Assembly: GCF_963975745.1 (NCBI RefSeq)
Contig: NZ_CAXBIB010000001.1
Location: 62,001 to 126,000, forward strand
Origin: Parvibaculum sp963975745
GTDB lineage: Bacteria > Pseudomonadota > Alphaproteobacteria > Parvibaculales > Parvibaculaceae
Length of the DNA: 64,000 nucleotides
Reading direction: 5' to 3'
The notes under the pieces were generated by a model that saw only the letters and a list, made by a program, of their open reading frames with translations, was not told the DNA's origin and did not search any database. A program made the position numbers and the translations under genes. Below, in pieces: positions 33,454-42,366 of this stretch (position 1 is the first letter of the stretch; every line of letters starts with the position of its first letter).

Positions 33454-34664
33454 CAGCCGAAGCGCAATCGGACAGCCCAACCGAGGTAATTGCCGCCGGA
33501 ACAAAAGCCGTGACCATTCTGGGGTCGACGGGCTCTATCGGCTGTTCGACCCTTGATTTGATCGGACGTAATCGATCGCACTTCGATCTTGTTGCGCTGA
33601 CCGCCCACCGCAATGTGCGCACACTGATCGAGCAGGCAAGGGAATACAGACCGCGCCTTGCCGTCGTTGCTGACCCGGCCGGCTACCCGGAGTTGAAAGC
33701 CGGCCTGGCAGGTACCGGGATCGAGATCGCGGCGGGCGCTGAGGCGGTTATTGCCGCTGCCTCCCAGCCTGCAGATTGGGTCATGGCTGCGATCGTTGGG
33801 GCGGCCGGACTGGCACCGACGCTTGCGGCGGTCAAGCAGGGGGCCTGTGTTGCACTTGCAAACAAGGAATGCCTTGTTTCGGCCGGCCCGCTTTTCCTCA
33901 AGGAAGTGAACGGCTCTGGCGCAACGCTGTTACCCGTCGATTCTGAACACAATGCGATTTTTCAGGTACTCGACGCCAATCGGCTGGAGTCGGTTGAGCG
34001 GATCGTGTTGACGGCTTCAGGTGGTCCTTTTCGGACCTGGAACGCCGCCGAGATGGCTGTGGCCACGCCAGCGCAGGCAGTTGCCCATCCGCGCTGGGAC
34101 ATGGGAGCGAAGATTTCGGTTGATTCAGCGACATTGATGAACAAGGGACTCGAGCTGATCGAGGCCCATTATCTATTTCCCGTGGGCGAAGAACGCCTTG
34201 ATGTTGTCATTCATCCTGAATCCATTGTGCACAGCATGGTGGCCTATATTGACGGATCCGTGCTTGCCCAACTGGGCATGCCCGACATGCGGACACCGAT
34301 TGCCTATACCTTGGCATGGCCCCGGCGGATGGCGGCACCGACTGCCCGCCTTGACCTCGCGCAAATTGGTCAGTTAACTTTCGAAGCACCTGATTTAAAA
34401 AGATTTCCGGCTTTGACCTTGGCGCGCGAGGCGCTGAGGACCGCTGGTGGTGCCCCGACGGTCCTCAACGCTGCCAATGAGGTCGCCGTTGCCGCATTTT
34501 TGGCGGGACGCATAGGATTTTCCGAGATTGTGACGGTCACGGCGGCTGTCCTGGGGCATACTGAAGCGCTTGGGACCGCGCCTGCGGACCTTGCTGGAGT
34601 TTACGAACTTGACCGAATTGCCCGGATTCGTGCCGAGGAAATGGTGCAAAAAAGCGGCCGCTGA
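33444..34664 (+). CDS. dxr: 1-deoxy-D-xylulose 5-phosphate reductoisomerase
   Basis: Dxr (406 aa) makes MEP from DXP with NADPH, the committed step of the non-mevalonate isoprenoid route. The cofactor loop is VTILGSTGSIGCSTLDLI (about 29-46). Substrate and metal binding are shown by ALANKECLVSAG, LLPVDSEHNAIFQ, TASGGPFRTW and HPRWDMGAKISVDSATLMNKGLELIEAHYLF. The start used is TTG 33444, with GGGAG at 33432-33436 and overlap with cdsA. The first 25 residues look nonconserved, so a later start is possible. The product feeds UppS and quinone synthesis. Confidence 0.95.
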   Translation: MALTAEAQSDSPTEVIAAGTKAVTILGSTGSIGCSTLDLIGRNRSHFDLVALTAHRNVRTLIEQAREYRPRLAVVADPAGYPELKAGLAGTGIEIAAGAEAVIAAASQPADWVMAAIVGAAGLAPTLAAVKQGACVALANKECLVSAGPLFLKEVNGSGATLLPVDSEHNAIFQVLDANRLESVERIVLTASGGPFRTWNAAEMAVATPAQAVAHPRWDMGAKISVDSATLMNKGLELIEAHYLFPVGEERLDVVIHPESIVHSMVAYIDGSVLAQLGMPDMRTPIAYTLAWPRRMAAPTARLDLAQIGQLTFEAPDLKRFPALTLAREALRTAGGAPTVLNAANEVAVAAFLAGRIGFSEIVTVTAAVLGHTEALGTAPADLAGVYELDRIARIRAEEMVQKSGR

Positions 34665-34802
34665 CGTAGGCTGTGTCGCCGGACGGCCACGCTTGATCCG
34701 CGTCGGATGGGCGGCGACAGTTGCAGGCACAGGGGGCGCTCTTCTCTCGACGAGATGAAGGGTGGCGTGGATCGGTATGAGTGGGATTGTGGCTTGAACG
34801 CG

Positions 34803-35957
34803 ATGGATTTTCTTGCAGGTATCGGTGGCCTTGGAGGCTACCTCATTCCCTTCCTGTTCGTGCTGACGGTCGTGGTCTTTTTCCACGAACTCGGGCATTT
34901 TCTGGTGGCGCGGTGGTGCGGCGTAAAGGTTGACACTTTTTCGATCGGATTTGGACGCGAAATCTTTGGCTGGAATGACCGGCATGGGACGCGCTGGAAA
35001 GTCAGTTGGATTCCGCTTGGCGGCTACGTGAAGTTTGCCGGCGACGAGAATGCCGCGAGTGTTCCCGATCGTGAACGGCTGGCGCAAATCCCGGCGGGCG
35101 ACCGCGAGCATCTTTTCCATTTCAAGCCATTGCGCCAGCGCGCAGCGATCGTTGCCGCCGGACCGATTGCCAATTTCATCCTTGCCATCGTCATTTTTGC
35201 GGGCGTTTTCACATTCGTGGGACGCACAGTGGCAACACCGCTTGTGGATGAAGTCATGCCGGGAAGTCCGGCGGCTGCGGCCGGGTTTGTGGCGGGCGAC
35301 AGGGTCATTTCGATCGATGGCAGGCCTGTTGCGAGCTTTGAAGAGATGCAACGCGTCGTATCGACTAGCTCGTCGGAGCTTAATTTCCGTGTGGACCGGG
35401 GTGGTGTCGAGGTGCTGCTCCGTGCGACCCCGGAAGTCCAGGAAGTCGTCGACAATTTCGGCAATGTCCATCGTGTTGCGCGCCTTGGTATCCAGCGTCA
35501 CGGTAGCACCGGCAATATCGAGATTGTTCGCAGCGACCCCGTGAATGCGCTCTGGCTTGGTGCCAAGGAAACCTGGTTTGTTGCAGAGAGGACGCTGAAC
35601 TATCTGGGTGGCATTGTTACCGGCCGCGAAAGCGCCGATCAGTTGCGCGGTGTTCTCGGTATTGCGCAGGTTTCCGGACAGGTGGCGACCATCGGCTTCA
35701 TGGCGCTGTTGAGCATGGTGGCGGTACTCTCGGTCAGCATTGGTTTGCTCAATCTCTTTCCGGTACCGCTGCTTGATGGCGGGCATCTTCTGTATTACGC
35801 GGTGGAAGCCATACGGGGGCGCCCGCTGGGAGAGCAGGCGCAGGAATACGGTTTCCGGATCGGTCTTGCGCTTGTGATGATGTTGATGGTTTTTGCGACA
35901 TGGAACGACCTGGTTCATCTTCAGGTCTTTTCGTTTTTGACAGGCCTTTTTAGTTGA
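34803..35957 (+). CDS. rseP: Site-2 intramembrane zinc protease
   Basis: RseP (384 aa from ATG 34803) cuts membrane-embedded substrates such as anti-sigma factors. The zinc motif HELGH is at about residues 27-31 in FFHELGHFLVARWCGVKV, and the third ligand is in LFPVPLLDGGHL near 328-339. One PDZ domain (about 135-200: VMPGSPAAAAGFVAGDRVISIDGRPV) lies between. The fixed pattern IGFGREIFGW and IPLGGYVKFAGDE is typical. A longer frame from 34707 exists but has no SD and no family match. It is placed between dxr and bamA, the normal alphaproteobacterial order. Confidence 0.95.
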   Translation: MDFLAGIGGLGGYLIPFLFVLTVVVFFHELGHFLVARWCGVKVDTFSIGFGREIFGWNDRHGTRWKVSWIPLGGYVKFAGDENAASVPDRERLAQIPAGDREHLFHFKPLRQRAAIVAAGPIANFILAIVIFAGVFTFVGRTVATPLVDEVMPGSPAAAAGFVAGDRVISIDGRPVASFEEMQRVVSTSSSELNFRVDRGGVEVLLRATPEVQEVVDNFGNVHRVARLGIQRHGSTGNIEIVRSDPVNALWLGAKETWFVAERTLNYLGGIVTGRESADQLRGVLGIAQVSGQVATIGFMALLSMVAVLSVSIGLLNLFPVPLLDGGHLLYYAVEAIRGRPLGEQAQEYGFRIGLALVMMLMVFATWNDLVHLQVFSFLTGLFS

Positions 35958-36046
35958 GTGTTTCGCTCTCGCCGGCTGACGGCGAGGGCGATGTGGATTA
36001 TGTCGCTGGCTGTAGACCGGCGCATCAAGGACAGGCAGGGGACAGG

Positions 36047-38386
36047 ATGGGGCGACTGGCCGGATTGGTAATCGGGATGGCGCGTGTCGGCGGGATGGCC
36101 GTCGCACTTGTTTTCGCTGGAGCAGTTTCTGGTGTCGGAGATTTCAGCGCCGCACGGGCGCAGGATTCATCGACAGGGATTGTCATCACAGAGATAGCAG
36201 TACAGGGCAACCAGCGTATCGAATCCGATACCGTGCGGTCGTATATGCTGCTTCGTCCGGGCGTGCCATATGATCCGTCGATCGCCGACGCTTCTCTCAA
36301 ACAGCTCTTCGGCACAGGCCTTTTTGCCGACATCACGCTGCGCCAGGAAGGCAGTCGCGTGATCGTGTCGGTCGTCGAGAACCCGATCGTCAACCGTGTC
36401 GCCTTCGAGGGTAACAGTGCGCTCAAGGAGGAGGACCTTCAGAAAGAAGTGCAACTTCAGCCGCGCGTTGTCTATACGCGTGCCAAGGTTCAGGCGGATG
36501 TTACCCGCATGATTGAGCTGTATCGTCGCAGCGGACGCTTTTCCGCGACGGTTGAGCCCAAGGTCATTCAGCTTCCTCAAAACCGGGTCGATCTCGTCTT
36601 CGAGATCGCCGAGGGTCCCAAGACCAAGATTGCGTCGATCAATTTCATCGGCAACAGCCAGTTCAGCGACGGAAAGCTGCGTGAAGTCATATCGACCGGG
36701 GAGTCGGCCTGGTGGAAGTTTCTGTCGTCATCGGACACCTACGATCCCGATCGTCTGACTTATGACCGTGAATTGCTGCGCCGCTATTATTTGCAGCGTG
36801 GCTATGCCGATTTCCGCGTCGTTTCGGCCGTCGCCGATCTGAGCCGCGATGACGCGGCCTTCCACATCACCTTTACGGTCGATGAGGGCGAGGTTTACGA
36901 GTTCGGCGACATCAAGGTCGCGACGGCAATCGACAAACTTGATCAGGAAGAGCTCGAGAGTCTCGTTCTGGCCAAGACTGGCGAGATATACAATGCCGGC
37001 TTGATCGACAAGACGATTGACGCATTGACCTTTGCCGCCGGCACCAGCGGCTATGCGTTCGCCGAAGTTCGGCCGCGCGTCAGCCGCCGTCCGGATGAGC
37101 GTATCATCGACTTGACGTTCCAGATCACCGAGGGCCCCCGGGTCTATGTCGAGCGAATCAACATCACCGGCAACTCACGCACGCTGGACAAGGTTGTGCG
37201 CCGGCAGATGCGGATGTCCGAAGGCGATGCGTTCAACAAGGTGTTGCTGGACGACTCGGAGAAAAATATTCGTGCTCTGCAGTATTTCAGCCGGGTCACC
37301 GTAACGCAGGATCCAGGCACAGCGCCCGACAAGACAATCCTGAACGTTGATGTTCAGGAGCAATCAACAGGTTCGCTGTCATTGAGCGCCGGCTTCTCGA
37401 CGCTGGACAATGCTGTGGCGGGCATTCAGCTCTCCGAACGAAACTTCCTGGGCCGTGGTCTCCAGTTGAGCACATCCCTTTCGATTTCGAAGCGCCGCCA
37501 GCTGGTCGAGTTCCACTACACGGATCCCTATTTCCTGGATCGTGATCTTGTTGGCGGTATCGACATTTTCGGCAGCGAAACCAACTTCCAGAACGAGTCG
37601 TCGTTTGACTCCCGTTCGCAGGGCTTCGGCTTCCGGTTCGGTTTTCCGCTGTCTGAAAAGAGCCGCTTCCTCGCACGCTACCAGTTCCGTTTTGATGAGA
37701 TATTCAACGTAACATCCACTTCTCCGATTGTTCTTGCTGCAGAGGGCACCGAATACCGTTCGATCGTCGGTTACGACTACTACTACGACAATCGCGACGA
37801 TCCCGTTGACCCCACTGGCGGTTGGGACTTCCTCTTTACGCAGAATTTTGCAGGTCTGGGCGGCACCGTCCGTTATGTGTCGACCGAAGTTCTGGCGCGC
37901 TACTACTATCAAATCACCGAGGGATTCCTGACGAGTTGGCGCCTCGACGGCGGTTACATTTATGGGTTAGGTCAGGATGTCCAGCTGAACGATCATTTCT
38001 TCAAGGGTGGCAACACGATTCGCGGATTTGCACGCGCTGGCGTCGGTCCGCGCGACCTTGCTTCGCCGAACCGAGACGCTGTGGGCGCGACGGCCTATAT
38101 TTTCGGTACTTCGGAACTGTCCTTTCCCAACGGCCTGCCCGAGGCACTCGGAATCCGCACGTCGGTGTTCGTCGATGGCGGCTACATCGGAATCTCTGAC
38201 TATGACCGATCACTCTTTCCGGGGTCGAATATCGTCGACGACTTCGCGCCGCGCGCCTCGGTCGGCCTCAGCCTCTATTGGCAATCGCCCTTCGGGCCGA
38301 TACGGCTCGATTTCGCGAACGTGCTTCTGGATGAACCTTATGATGAAAAGGAGGCGTTCCGGTTCAGTGCCGGTACGTCGTTCTGA
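36047..38386 (+). CDS. bamA: Outer membrane protein assembly factor BamA
   Basis: BamA (779 aa) inserts beta-barrel proteins into the outer membrane. A signal peptide (to about residue 38, ARAQ-DSS) is followed by five POTRA domains; repeat hallmarks are ITEIAVQGNQRIESDTVRSYM, VIVSVVENPIVNRVAFEGNSALKEEDL and YVERINITGNSRTLDKVVRRQMRMSEGDAFN. The C-terminal 16-strand barrel contains the conserved FKGGNTIRGFARAGVGPRD and ends in a strand finishing with Phe (FSAGTSF). ATG 36047 is chosen because AGGGGACAGG lies just upstream and the signal peptide starts there; the frame is open back to rseP. Confidence 0.96.
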   Translation: MGRLAGLVIGMARVGGMAVALVFAGAVSGVGDFSAARAQDSSTGIVITEIAVQGNQRIESDTVRSYMLLRPGVPYDPSIADASLKQLFGTGLFADITLRQEGSRVIVSVVENPIVNRVAFEGNSALKEEDLQKEVQLQPRVVYTRAKVQADVTRMIELYRRSGRFSATVEPKVIQLPQNRVDLVFEIAEGPKTKIASINFIGNSQFSDGKLREVISTGESAWWKFLSSSDTYDPDRLTYDRELLRRYYLQRGYADFRVVSAVADLSRDDAAFHITFTVDEGEVYEFGDIKVATAIDKLDQEELESLVLAKTGEIYNAGLIDKTIDALTFAAGTSGYAFAEVRPRVSRRPDERIIDLTFQITEGPRVYVERINITGNSRTLDKVVRRQMRMSEGDAFNKVLLDDSEKNIRALQYFSRVTVTQDPGTAPDKTILNVDVQEQSTGSLSLSAGFSTLDNAVAGIQLSERNFLGRGLQLSTSLSISKRRQLVEFHYTDPYFLDRDLVGGIDIFGSETNFQNESSFDSRSQGFGFRFGFPLSEKSRFLARYQFRFDEIFNVTSTSPIVLAAEGTEYRSIVGYDYYYDNRDDPVDPTGGWDFLFTQNFAGLGGTVRYVSTEVLARYYYQITEGFLTSWRLDGGYIYGLGQDVQLNDHFFKGGNTIRGFARAGVGPRDLASPNRDAVGATAYIFGTSELSFPNGLPEALGIRTSVFVDGGYIGISDYDRSLFPGSNIVDDFAPRASVGLSLYWQSPFGPIRLDFANVLLDEPYDEKEAFRFSAGTSF

Positions 38387-38440
38387 TGTCTGTCGGCGCC
38401 GCCGGCAACACGTAACCAACACAGCAAGGGATGCTTCGAG

Positions 38441-39043
38441 ATGATGTTGAAGTCTGTAATTGCGCGTACCCTCGCGGCAGCTGCGATTGTATCGCTGGTT
38501 GCGGTTCCATTGACTGCGGCACCGGCTCTCGCCGTCGAACCGGCCGTCATTCTGATTGTCGACAGTGAGTCGGTTTATGCGCAGTCGAAGGTGGGGCAGA
38601 GCATCCGCACCCAGTTTCAGGAGCAGGCCAAGAAGCTCCAGGCCGAGAGCGCCAAGACCGAAAGCGCATTGCAGGCCGACGACAAGAAGTTGGGTGAGGA
38701 GCGGGCCCTCCTTTCGCCGGAGGATTTTCAGAAGAAGGCCCAGGCGCTGCAGAAGCGTGTGATGGAATATCAGCAGTCGATGCAGGAAAAGGGGCAGGCG
38801 CTTCAACTGGGCGTGAAGCAGGCCGAGAACAAGGTCGGCGCTGCTATGCAGCCGATCTTCGCGGATGTCATGAGGGAGAAAGGTGCCACGGTTCTGCTCG
38901 ACCAGCAGGTTGTGCTTGCGGGCGGCTCGGATCTCGACATTACAGCGGAAGTGCTGAAGCGTCTGAATGAGAAGATGACAACGATTGAGGTGAAGCCGGT
39001 TTCTCTTGCGGAATTGCAGGCGCAGCAACAGAGCGGCAATTAA
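38441..39043 (+). CDS. skp: OmpH/Skp-family periplasmic chaperone
   Basis: A 200-aa protein with an N-terminal signal peptide (about 1-30, cut after APALA) and then VILIVDSESVYAQSKVGQSIRTQFQEQAKKLQAES, which begins the long coiled-coil of Skp. The Lys/Glu/Gln-rich helices (about 50-130) form the tentacles that hold unfolded outer-membrane proteins. The C-terminal strand VLLDQQVVLAGGSDLDITAEVLKRLN closes the trimer body. Its position between bamA and lpxD is classical and fits a role in barrel delivery to BamA. Confidence 0.93.
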   Translation: MMLKSVIARTLAAAAIVSLVAVPLTAAPALAVEPAVILIVDSESVYAQSKVGQSIRTQFQEQAKKLQAESAKTESALQADDKKLGEERALLSPEDFQKKAQALQKRVMEYQQSMQEKGQALQLGVKQAENKVGAAMQPIFADVMREKGATVLLDQQVVLAGGSDLDITAEVLKRLNEKMTTIEVKPVSLAELQAQQQSGN

Positions 39044-39090
39044 TCTGACGGAGAGGCGTGCCGGGATGCGGCCGCCGAGATGCGACGGCC

Positions 39091-40152
39091 ATGGCGGATA
39101 AACGCTTCTTTGCGAATAGCGGTCCTTTTTCGCTCGGTGTCATCGCCGAACGGGTAGGTGCGGAGCTTGCTCCGGGTGTTGACGGAACGCGAAGCATCGA
39201 CGGCGTTGCGGCACTCGATGCGGCCGGTCCGGATGAACTCAGTTTTCTGGACAATCCGAAATATGCCGGCGCATTTGCAACAACATCGGCAGGCGCCTGC
39301 ATTGTGCATCCGCGTTTTGCGGACAGGGCGCCGCCCGGTCTGTTGCTGCTTCTGTCACCACAGCCCTATCGGGCCTATGCGCTTGCGGCGCAGATGTTTC
39401 ATCCCGAAACCGTCAAGGGCGCGGATACCTTCGGCGCGCCGGCGCTGGTCGATGCACGGGCTGCGGTTCATCCGACGGCGCGGTTGGCGCCCGACGTAAC
39501 CATCGAGCCCGGTGTCGCAATTGGCGCAAACGTCGAAATCGGCCGCGGCTCGGTGATTGGTGCCAACGCCAGTATCGGCAAGGGGTGCACCGTCGGGAAG
39601 GATTGTTTCATCGGCCCTAACGTCACAATCAGCCACGCCCATATCGGCGACCGCGTGTTGTTGCACCCCGGCGTACGTATCGGACAGGACGGCTTTGGCT
39701 TTGCCATGGGGCTGCCGCGCCACGAAAAGGTGCCGCAACTCGGGCGCGTGATCATCCAGGATGACGTCGAGATCGGCGCCAACTCGACGGTGGACCGCGG
39801 GGCCGGTCCGGATACTGTGATCGGCGAAGGAAGCAAGATTGATAACCTCGTGCAGATCGGTCACAACGTCGAGATCGGTCGCCATTGCGTCATCGCCGCT
39901 CAGACCGGACTCGCCGGCAGCGCGAAGCTGGGCGACTATGTGGTGCTTGCGGCGCAGGTCGGTGTGACGGGCCATTTGACAGTCAATTCCGGTGCACAGA
40001 TTGCAGCGCGGGGCGCTGTGGTGCATGACGTTCCGGCCGGCCAGCAGTATGGCGGTGTGCCGGCACGTCCGATTGCAGAATGGCGCCGAGAGGTCGTGGA
40101 ACTGCGAAGGCTCGGCAGGCGACCCAAGCCGGCCCGGGACGACGGCAAATGA
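39091..40152 (+). CDS. lpxD: UDP-3-O-acylglucosamine N-acyltransferase
   Basis: LpxD (353 aa) adds the second acyl chain in lipid A synthesis. The N-terminal domain (residues ~10-110) binds the uridine head. A left-handed beta-helix of hexapeptide repeats follows (VHPTARLAPDVTIEPGVAIGANVEIGRGSVIGANASIG and onwards). The catalytic histidine region is SHAHIGDRVLLHPGVRIGQDGFGFA. A further repeated block is IDNLVQIGHNVEIGRHCVIAAQTGLAGSAKLGDYV. The start is uncertain: ATG 39091 has no good SD, whereas the GGAGAGG at 39050-39056 sits too near an in-frame GTG at 39058. Confidence 0.95.
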   Translation: MADKRFFANSGPFSLGVIAERVGAELAPGVDGTRSIDGVAALDAAGPDELSFLDNPKYAGAFATTSAGACIVHPRFADRAPPGLLLLLSPQPYRAYALAAQMFHPETVKGADTFGAPALVDARAAVHPTARLAPDVTIEPGVAIGANVEIGRGSVIGANASIGKGCTVGKDCFIGPNVTISHAHIGDRVLLHPGVRIGQDGFGFAMGLPRHEKVPQLGRVIIQDDVEIGANSTVDRGAGPDTVIGEGSKIDNLVQIGHNVEIGRHCVIAAQTGLAGSAKLGDYVVLAAQVGVTGHLTVNSGAQIAARGAVVHDVPAGQQYGGVPARPIAEWRREVVELRRLGRRPKPARDDGK

Positions 40153-40205
40153 AGTGCGGCCTAAGGCTGCGAGAATCTGGTGCGGATCTTTGAGGGACGC
40201 AAGGC

Positions 40206-40682
40206 ATGAGCGATACAGAGGCAACGGAAAAACTCGGAAGCGCAGATATTCAACGTGTGCTGGAGTTGCTTCCGCATCGTTATCCGATGCTGATGATCGA
40301 CAGTATTATCGAGATGAAGGGCGATGAATCGGCGATCGGAATCAAGAACGTCACCAACAACGAGCCTTTCTTTCAGGGTCACTTTCCGGGATATCCGGTC
40401 ATGCCAGGTGTCCTGATTGTCGAGGCGATGGCGCAGACGGCCGGCGCGCTTGTCGTCAATCATCTCGGTACATCGGGCACCAATCAGCTCGTCTATTTCA
40501 TGACGGTTGATCGCGCGCGGTTTCGCAAGCCGGTCGTGCCTGGCGATGTGCTGCACATACATGTCAACAAGCTGCAGAGTCGCGGCACGGTCTGGAAGTT
40601 TCATGGCGAGGGGCGCGTCAACGGGCAGCTTGTCGCCGAATGCGACCTTGGCGCAATGATTGCTAGCCGGTCAGAGAAATGA
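40206..40682 (+). CDS. fabZ: 3-hydroxyacyl-[ACP] dehydratase FabZ
   Basis: FabZ (158 aa) dehydrates beta-hydroxyacyl-ACP in fatty-acid synthesis and shares its substrate pool with LpxA. The hot-dog fold and active site are shown by LLPHRYPMLMIDSI and FFQGHFPGYPVMPGVLIVEAMAQTAGALVV, where the catalytic His and Glu lie. YFMTVDRARFRKPVVPGDVL is the second block. A short gap of 53 bases separates it from lpxD, and its stop overlaps the lpxA ATG. This lpxD-fabZ-lpxA order links fatty-acid and lipid A synthesis. Confidence 0.97.
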   Translation: MSDTEATEKLGSADIQRVLELLPHRYPMLMIDSIIEMKGDESAIGIKNVTNNEPFFQGHFPGYPVMPGVLIVEAMAQTAGALVVNHLGTSGTNQLVYFMTVDRARFRKPVVPGDVLHIHVNKLQSRGTVWKFHGEGRVNGQLVAECDLGAMIASRSEK

Positions 40683-41479
40683 CGGAAGTCCACCCGACAG
40701 CAACCGTCCATTTGAAAGCCCGGCTGGCGCCGGATGTTCGTATTGGTCCCTATTGTCTCGTTGGGCCCGACGTGACATTGGATGAGGGGGTTGTGCTCCA
40801 TTCACATGTTGTTGTCGAAGGGCGAACGAGCGTCGGGGCGCGGACGCAGATATACCCTTTTGCATCCATCGGTCATGCGCCACAGGATCTCAAGTACAAG
40901 GGCGAACCGAGCCGGCTGGACATAGGGGCTGACAATCTCATCCGTGAGCATGTGACCATGAATCCCGGAACGGAGGGAGGCGGAATGGTCACGCGGGTTG
41001 GCAGCAATTGCGCATTCCTCGCGGGCTCGCATGTCGGGCACGACTCCATCATTGGAGACCATGTGGTGTTCTCGAACAATGTGATGCTGGCCGGGCATTG
41101 CAAGATTGGCGACTACGTCATCTTTGGCGGTGGTGCCGCGCTTCACCAGTTCGGCCGGGTCGGTAAACACGCATTTGTTGGCGGCATGAGTGCCGTCGAG
41201 AATGATGTCATCCCCTACGGACTTGTCGTCGGAAACCGCGCTGTTCTGATGGGCCTCAATCTGATCGGTTTGAAGCGCAGGGGATTTTCTCGCGAGCAGA
41301 TTCATGCGATGCGCGACGCATATGGTGCATTGTTTGCCGACGAAAGCACGTTGCGTGATCGGTTGGCGCGTGTCGCCGAGCGCTATGCGACCGATACCGC
41401 CGTGATGGAGATCGTCGATTTCATCCGGGCGGAATCGGACCGGGCAATCTGCATGCCCAGATCCGATCGGGCCGGGTAG
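40679..41479 (+). CDS. lpxA: UDP-N-acetylglucosamine acyltransferase
   Basis: LpxA (266 aa) performs the first acylation of lipid A synthesis. Hexapeptide repeats fill the N-terminal two thirds, beginning VHPTATVHLKARLAPDVRIGPYCLVGPDVTL. The active-site region AFLAGSHVGHDSIIGDHVVFSNNVMLAGHCKIGDYVIFGGGAALHQFGRVG contains the catalytic His. The LpxA-type C-terminal helical domain begins near GLNLIGLKRRGFSREQIHAMRDAY. It starts in the fabZ stop (ATGA). Confidence 0.97.
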   Translation: MTEVHPTATVHLKARLAPDVRIGPYCLVGPDVTLDEGVVLHSHVVVEGRTSVGARTQIYPFASIGHAPQDLKYKGEPSRLDIGADNLIREHVTMNPGTEGGGMVTRVGSNCAFLAGSHVGHDSIIGDHVVFSNNVMLAGHCKIGDYVIFGGGAALHQFGRVGKHAFVGGMSAVENDVIPYGLVVGNRAVLMGLNLIGLKRRGFSREQIHAMRDAYGALFADESTLRDRLARVAERYATDTAVMEIVDFIRAESDRAICMPRSDRAG

Positions 41480-41496
41480 CGCCATGCGCCGCCGTC

Positions 41497-42366
41497 ATGA
41501 CGGGTAAGCCCCGGAAACTGGGTATTGTGGCGGGACGTGGGCCGCTGCCGGTCGCGCTGGCCGACGCGGCAGTGGCCGCAGGGCGCGACGTATTCATCAT
41601 CGCGATCGACGGTGAAACAAGCAGTGAGATCGATCGATATCCCCATGCCCGCGTTCGTATCGGTGCCCATGGCGAATTCTTGCGGTTGCTGAAGGAAAGT
41701 GGCTGTCAGGATATTGTGCTGATCGGCGGAATCAATCGCCCGGATCTGACGAAGATCGGTCTGGATTTTGCCGGCATCAAGCTATTACCGCGCCTGGTTC
41801 GCTGGCTGGCACAGGGTGATGATGGTTTGCTTCGGGGCATTGCCGAATATCTCGAAAGGGACCATGGTCTTCGCGTCATCGGGGCGCATGAGGTGGCCGA
41901 CAGCCTGCTGGCACCGGAAGCGGTGCTGACCAGAGCTGCCCCGGAACCGCAGCATGAAGCCGACATCGACCTCGCGATTCACGCAGCGCTGGATATTGGA
42001 GCGCGTGATATCGGACAGGGTGCCGTCGCCTGTCGCGGTGCCGTGCTCGCGTGCGAAGATGCGGCAGGCACCGACGCCATGCTCGCACGGGTGGCAGAAA
42101 TGGACCCGGCCATGCGCGGTCAGCCGGGCCGGCCGGCCGGAGTTCTTGTCAAGTTGACAAAGCCCGGGCAGGAACGACGTGTCGACATGCCGACAATCGG
42201 CGTGAAAACGGTCGAGAACGCTGCAGATGCCGGGCTTGCGGGCATCGCTGTAGAGGCCGGCGGCACTTTGATTGTCGACAGTGAGGCTGTCGCCGCGGCC
42301 GCGAATGCCCGCGGCATTTTTGTCGTTGGGTTCGGTGCGCGTCGTATCGCGGATGCACGTCGATGA
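41497..42366 (+). CDS. lpxI: UDP-2,3-diacylglucosamine pyrophosphatase LpxI
   Basis: LpxI (289 aa) hydrolyses UDP-2,3-diacylglucosamine to lipid X, replacing the unrelated LpxH in alphaproteobacteria. Family features are LGIVAGRGPLPVALADAAVAAGRDVFIIAI at the N-terminus, the middle block SGCQDIVLIGGINRPDLTKIGLDFAG, and the C-terminal LVKLTKPGQERRVDMPTIGVKTVENAADAGLAGIAVEAGGTL with the catalytic Asp region. It lies between lpxA and lpxB, exactly where this enzyme belongs. Its stop overlaps the lpxB start. Confidence 0.94.
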   Translation: MTGKPRKLGIVAGRGPLPVALADAAVAAGRDVFIIAIDGETSSEIDRYPHARVRIGAHGEFLRLLKESGCQDIVLIGGINRPDLTKIGLDFAGIKLLPRLVRWLAQGDDGLLRGIAEYLERDHGLRVIGAHEVADSLLAPEAVLTRAAPEPQHEADIDLAIHAALDIGARDIGQGAVACRGAVLACEDAAGTDAMLARVAEMDPAMRGQPGRPAGVLVKLTKPGQERRVDMPTIGVKTVENAADAGLAGIAVEAGGTLIVDSEAVAAAANARGIFVVGFGARRIADARR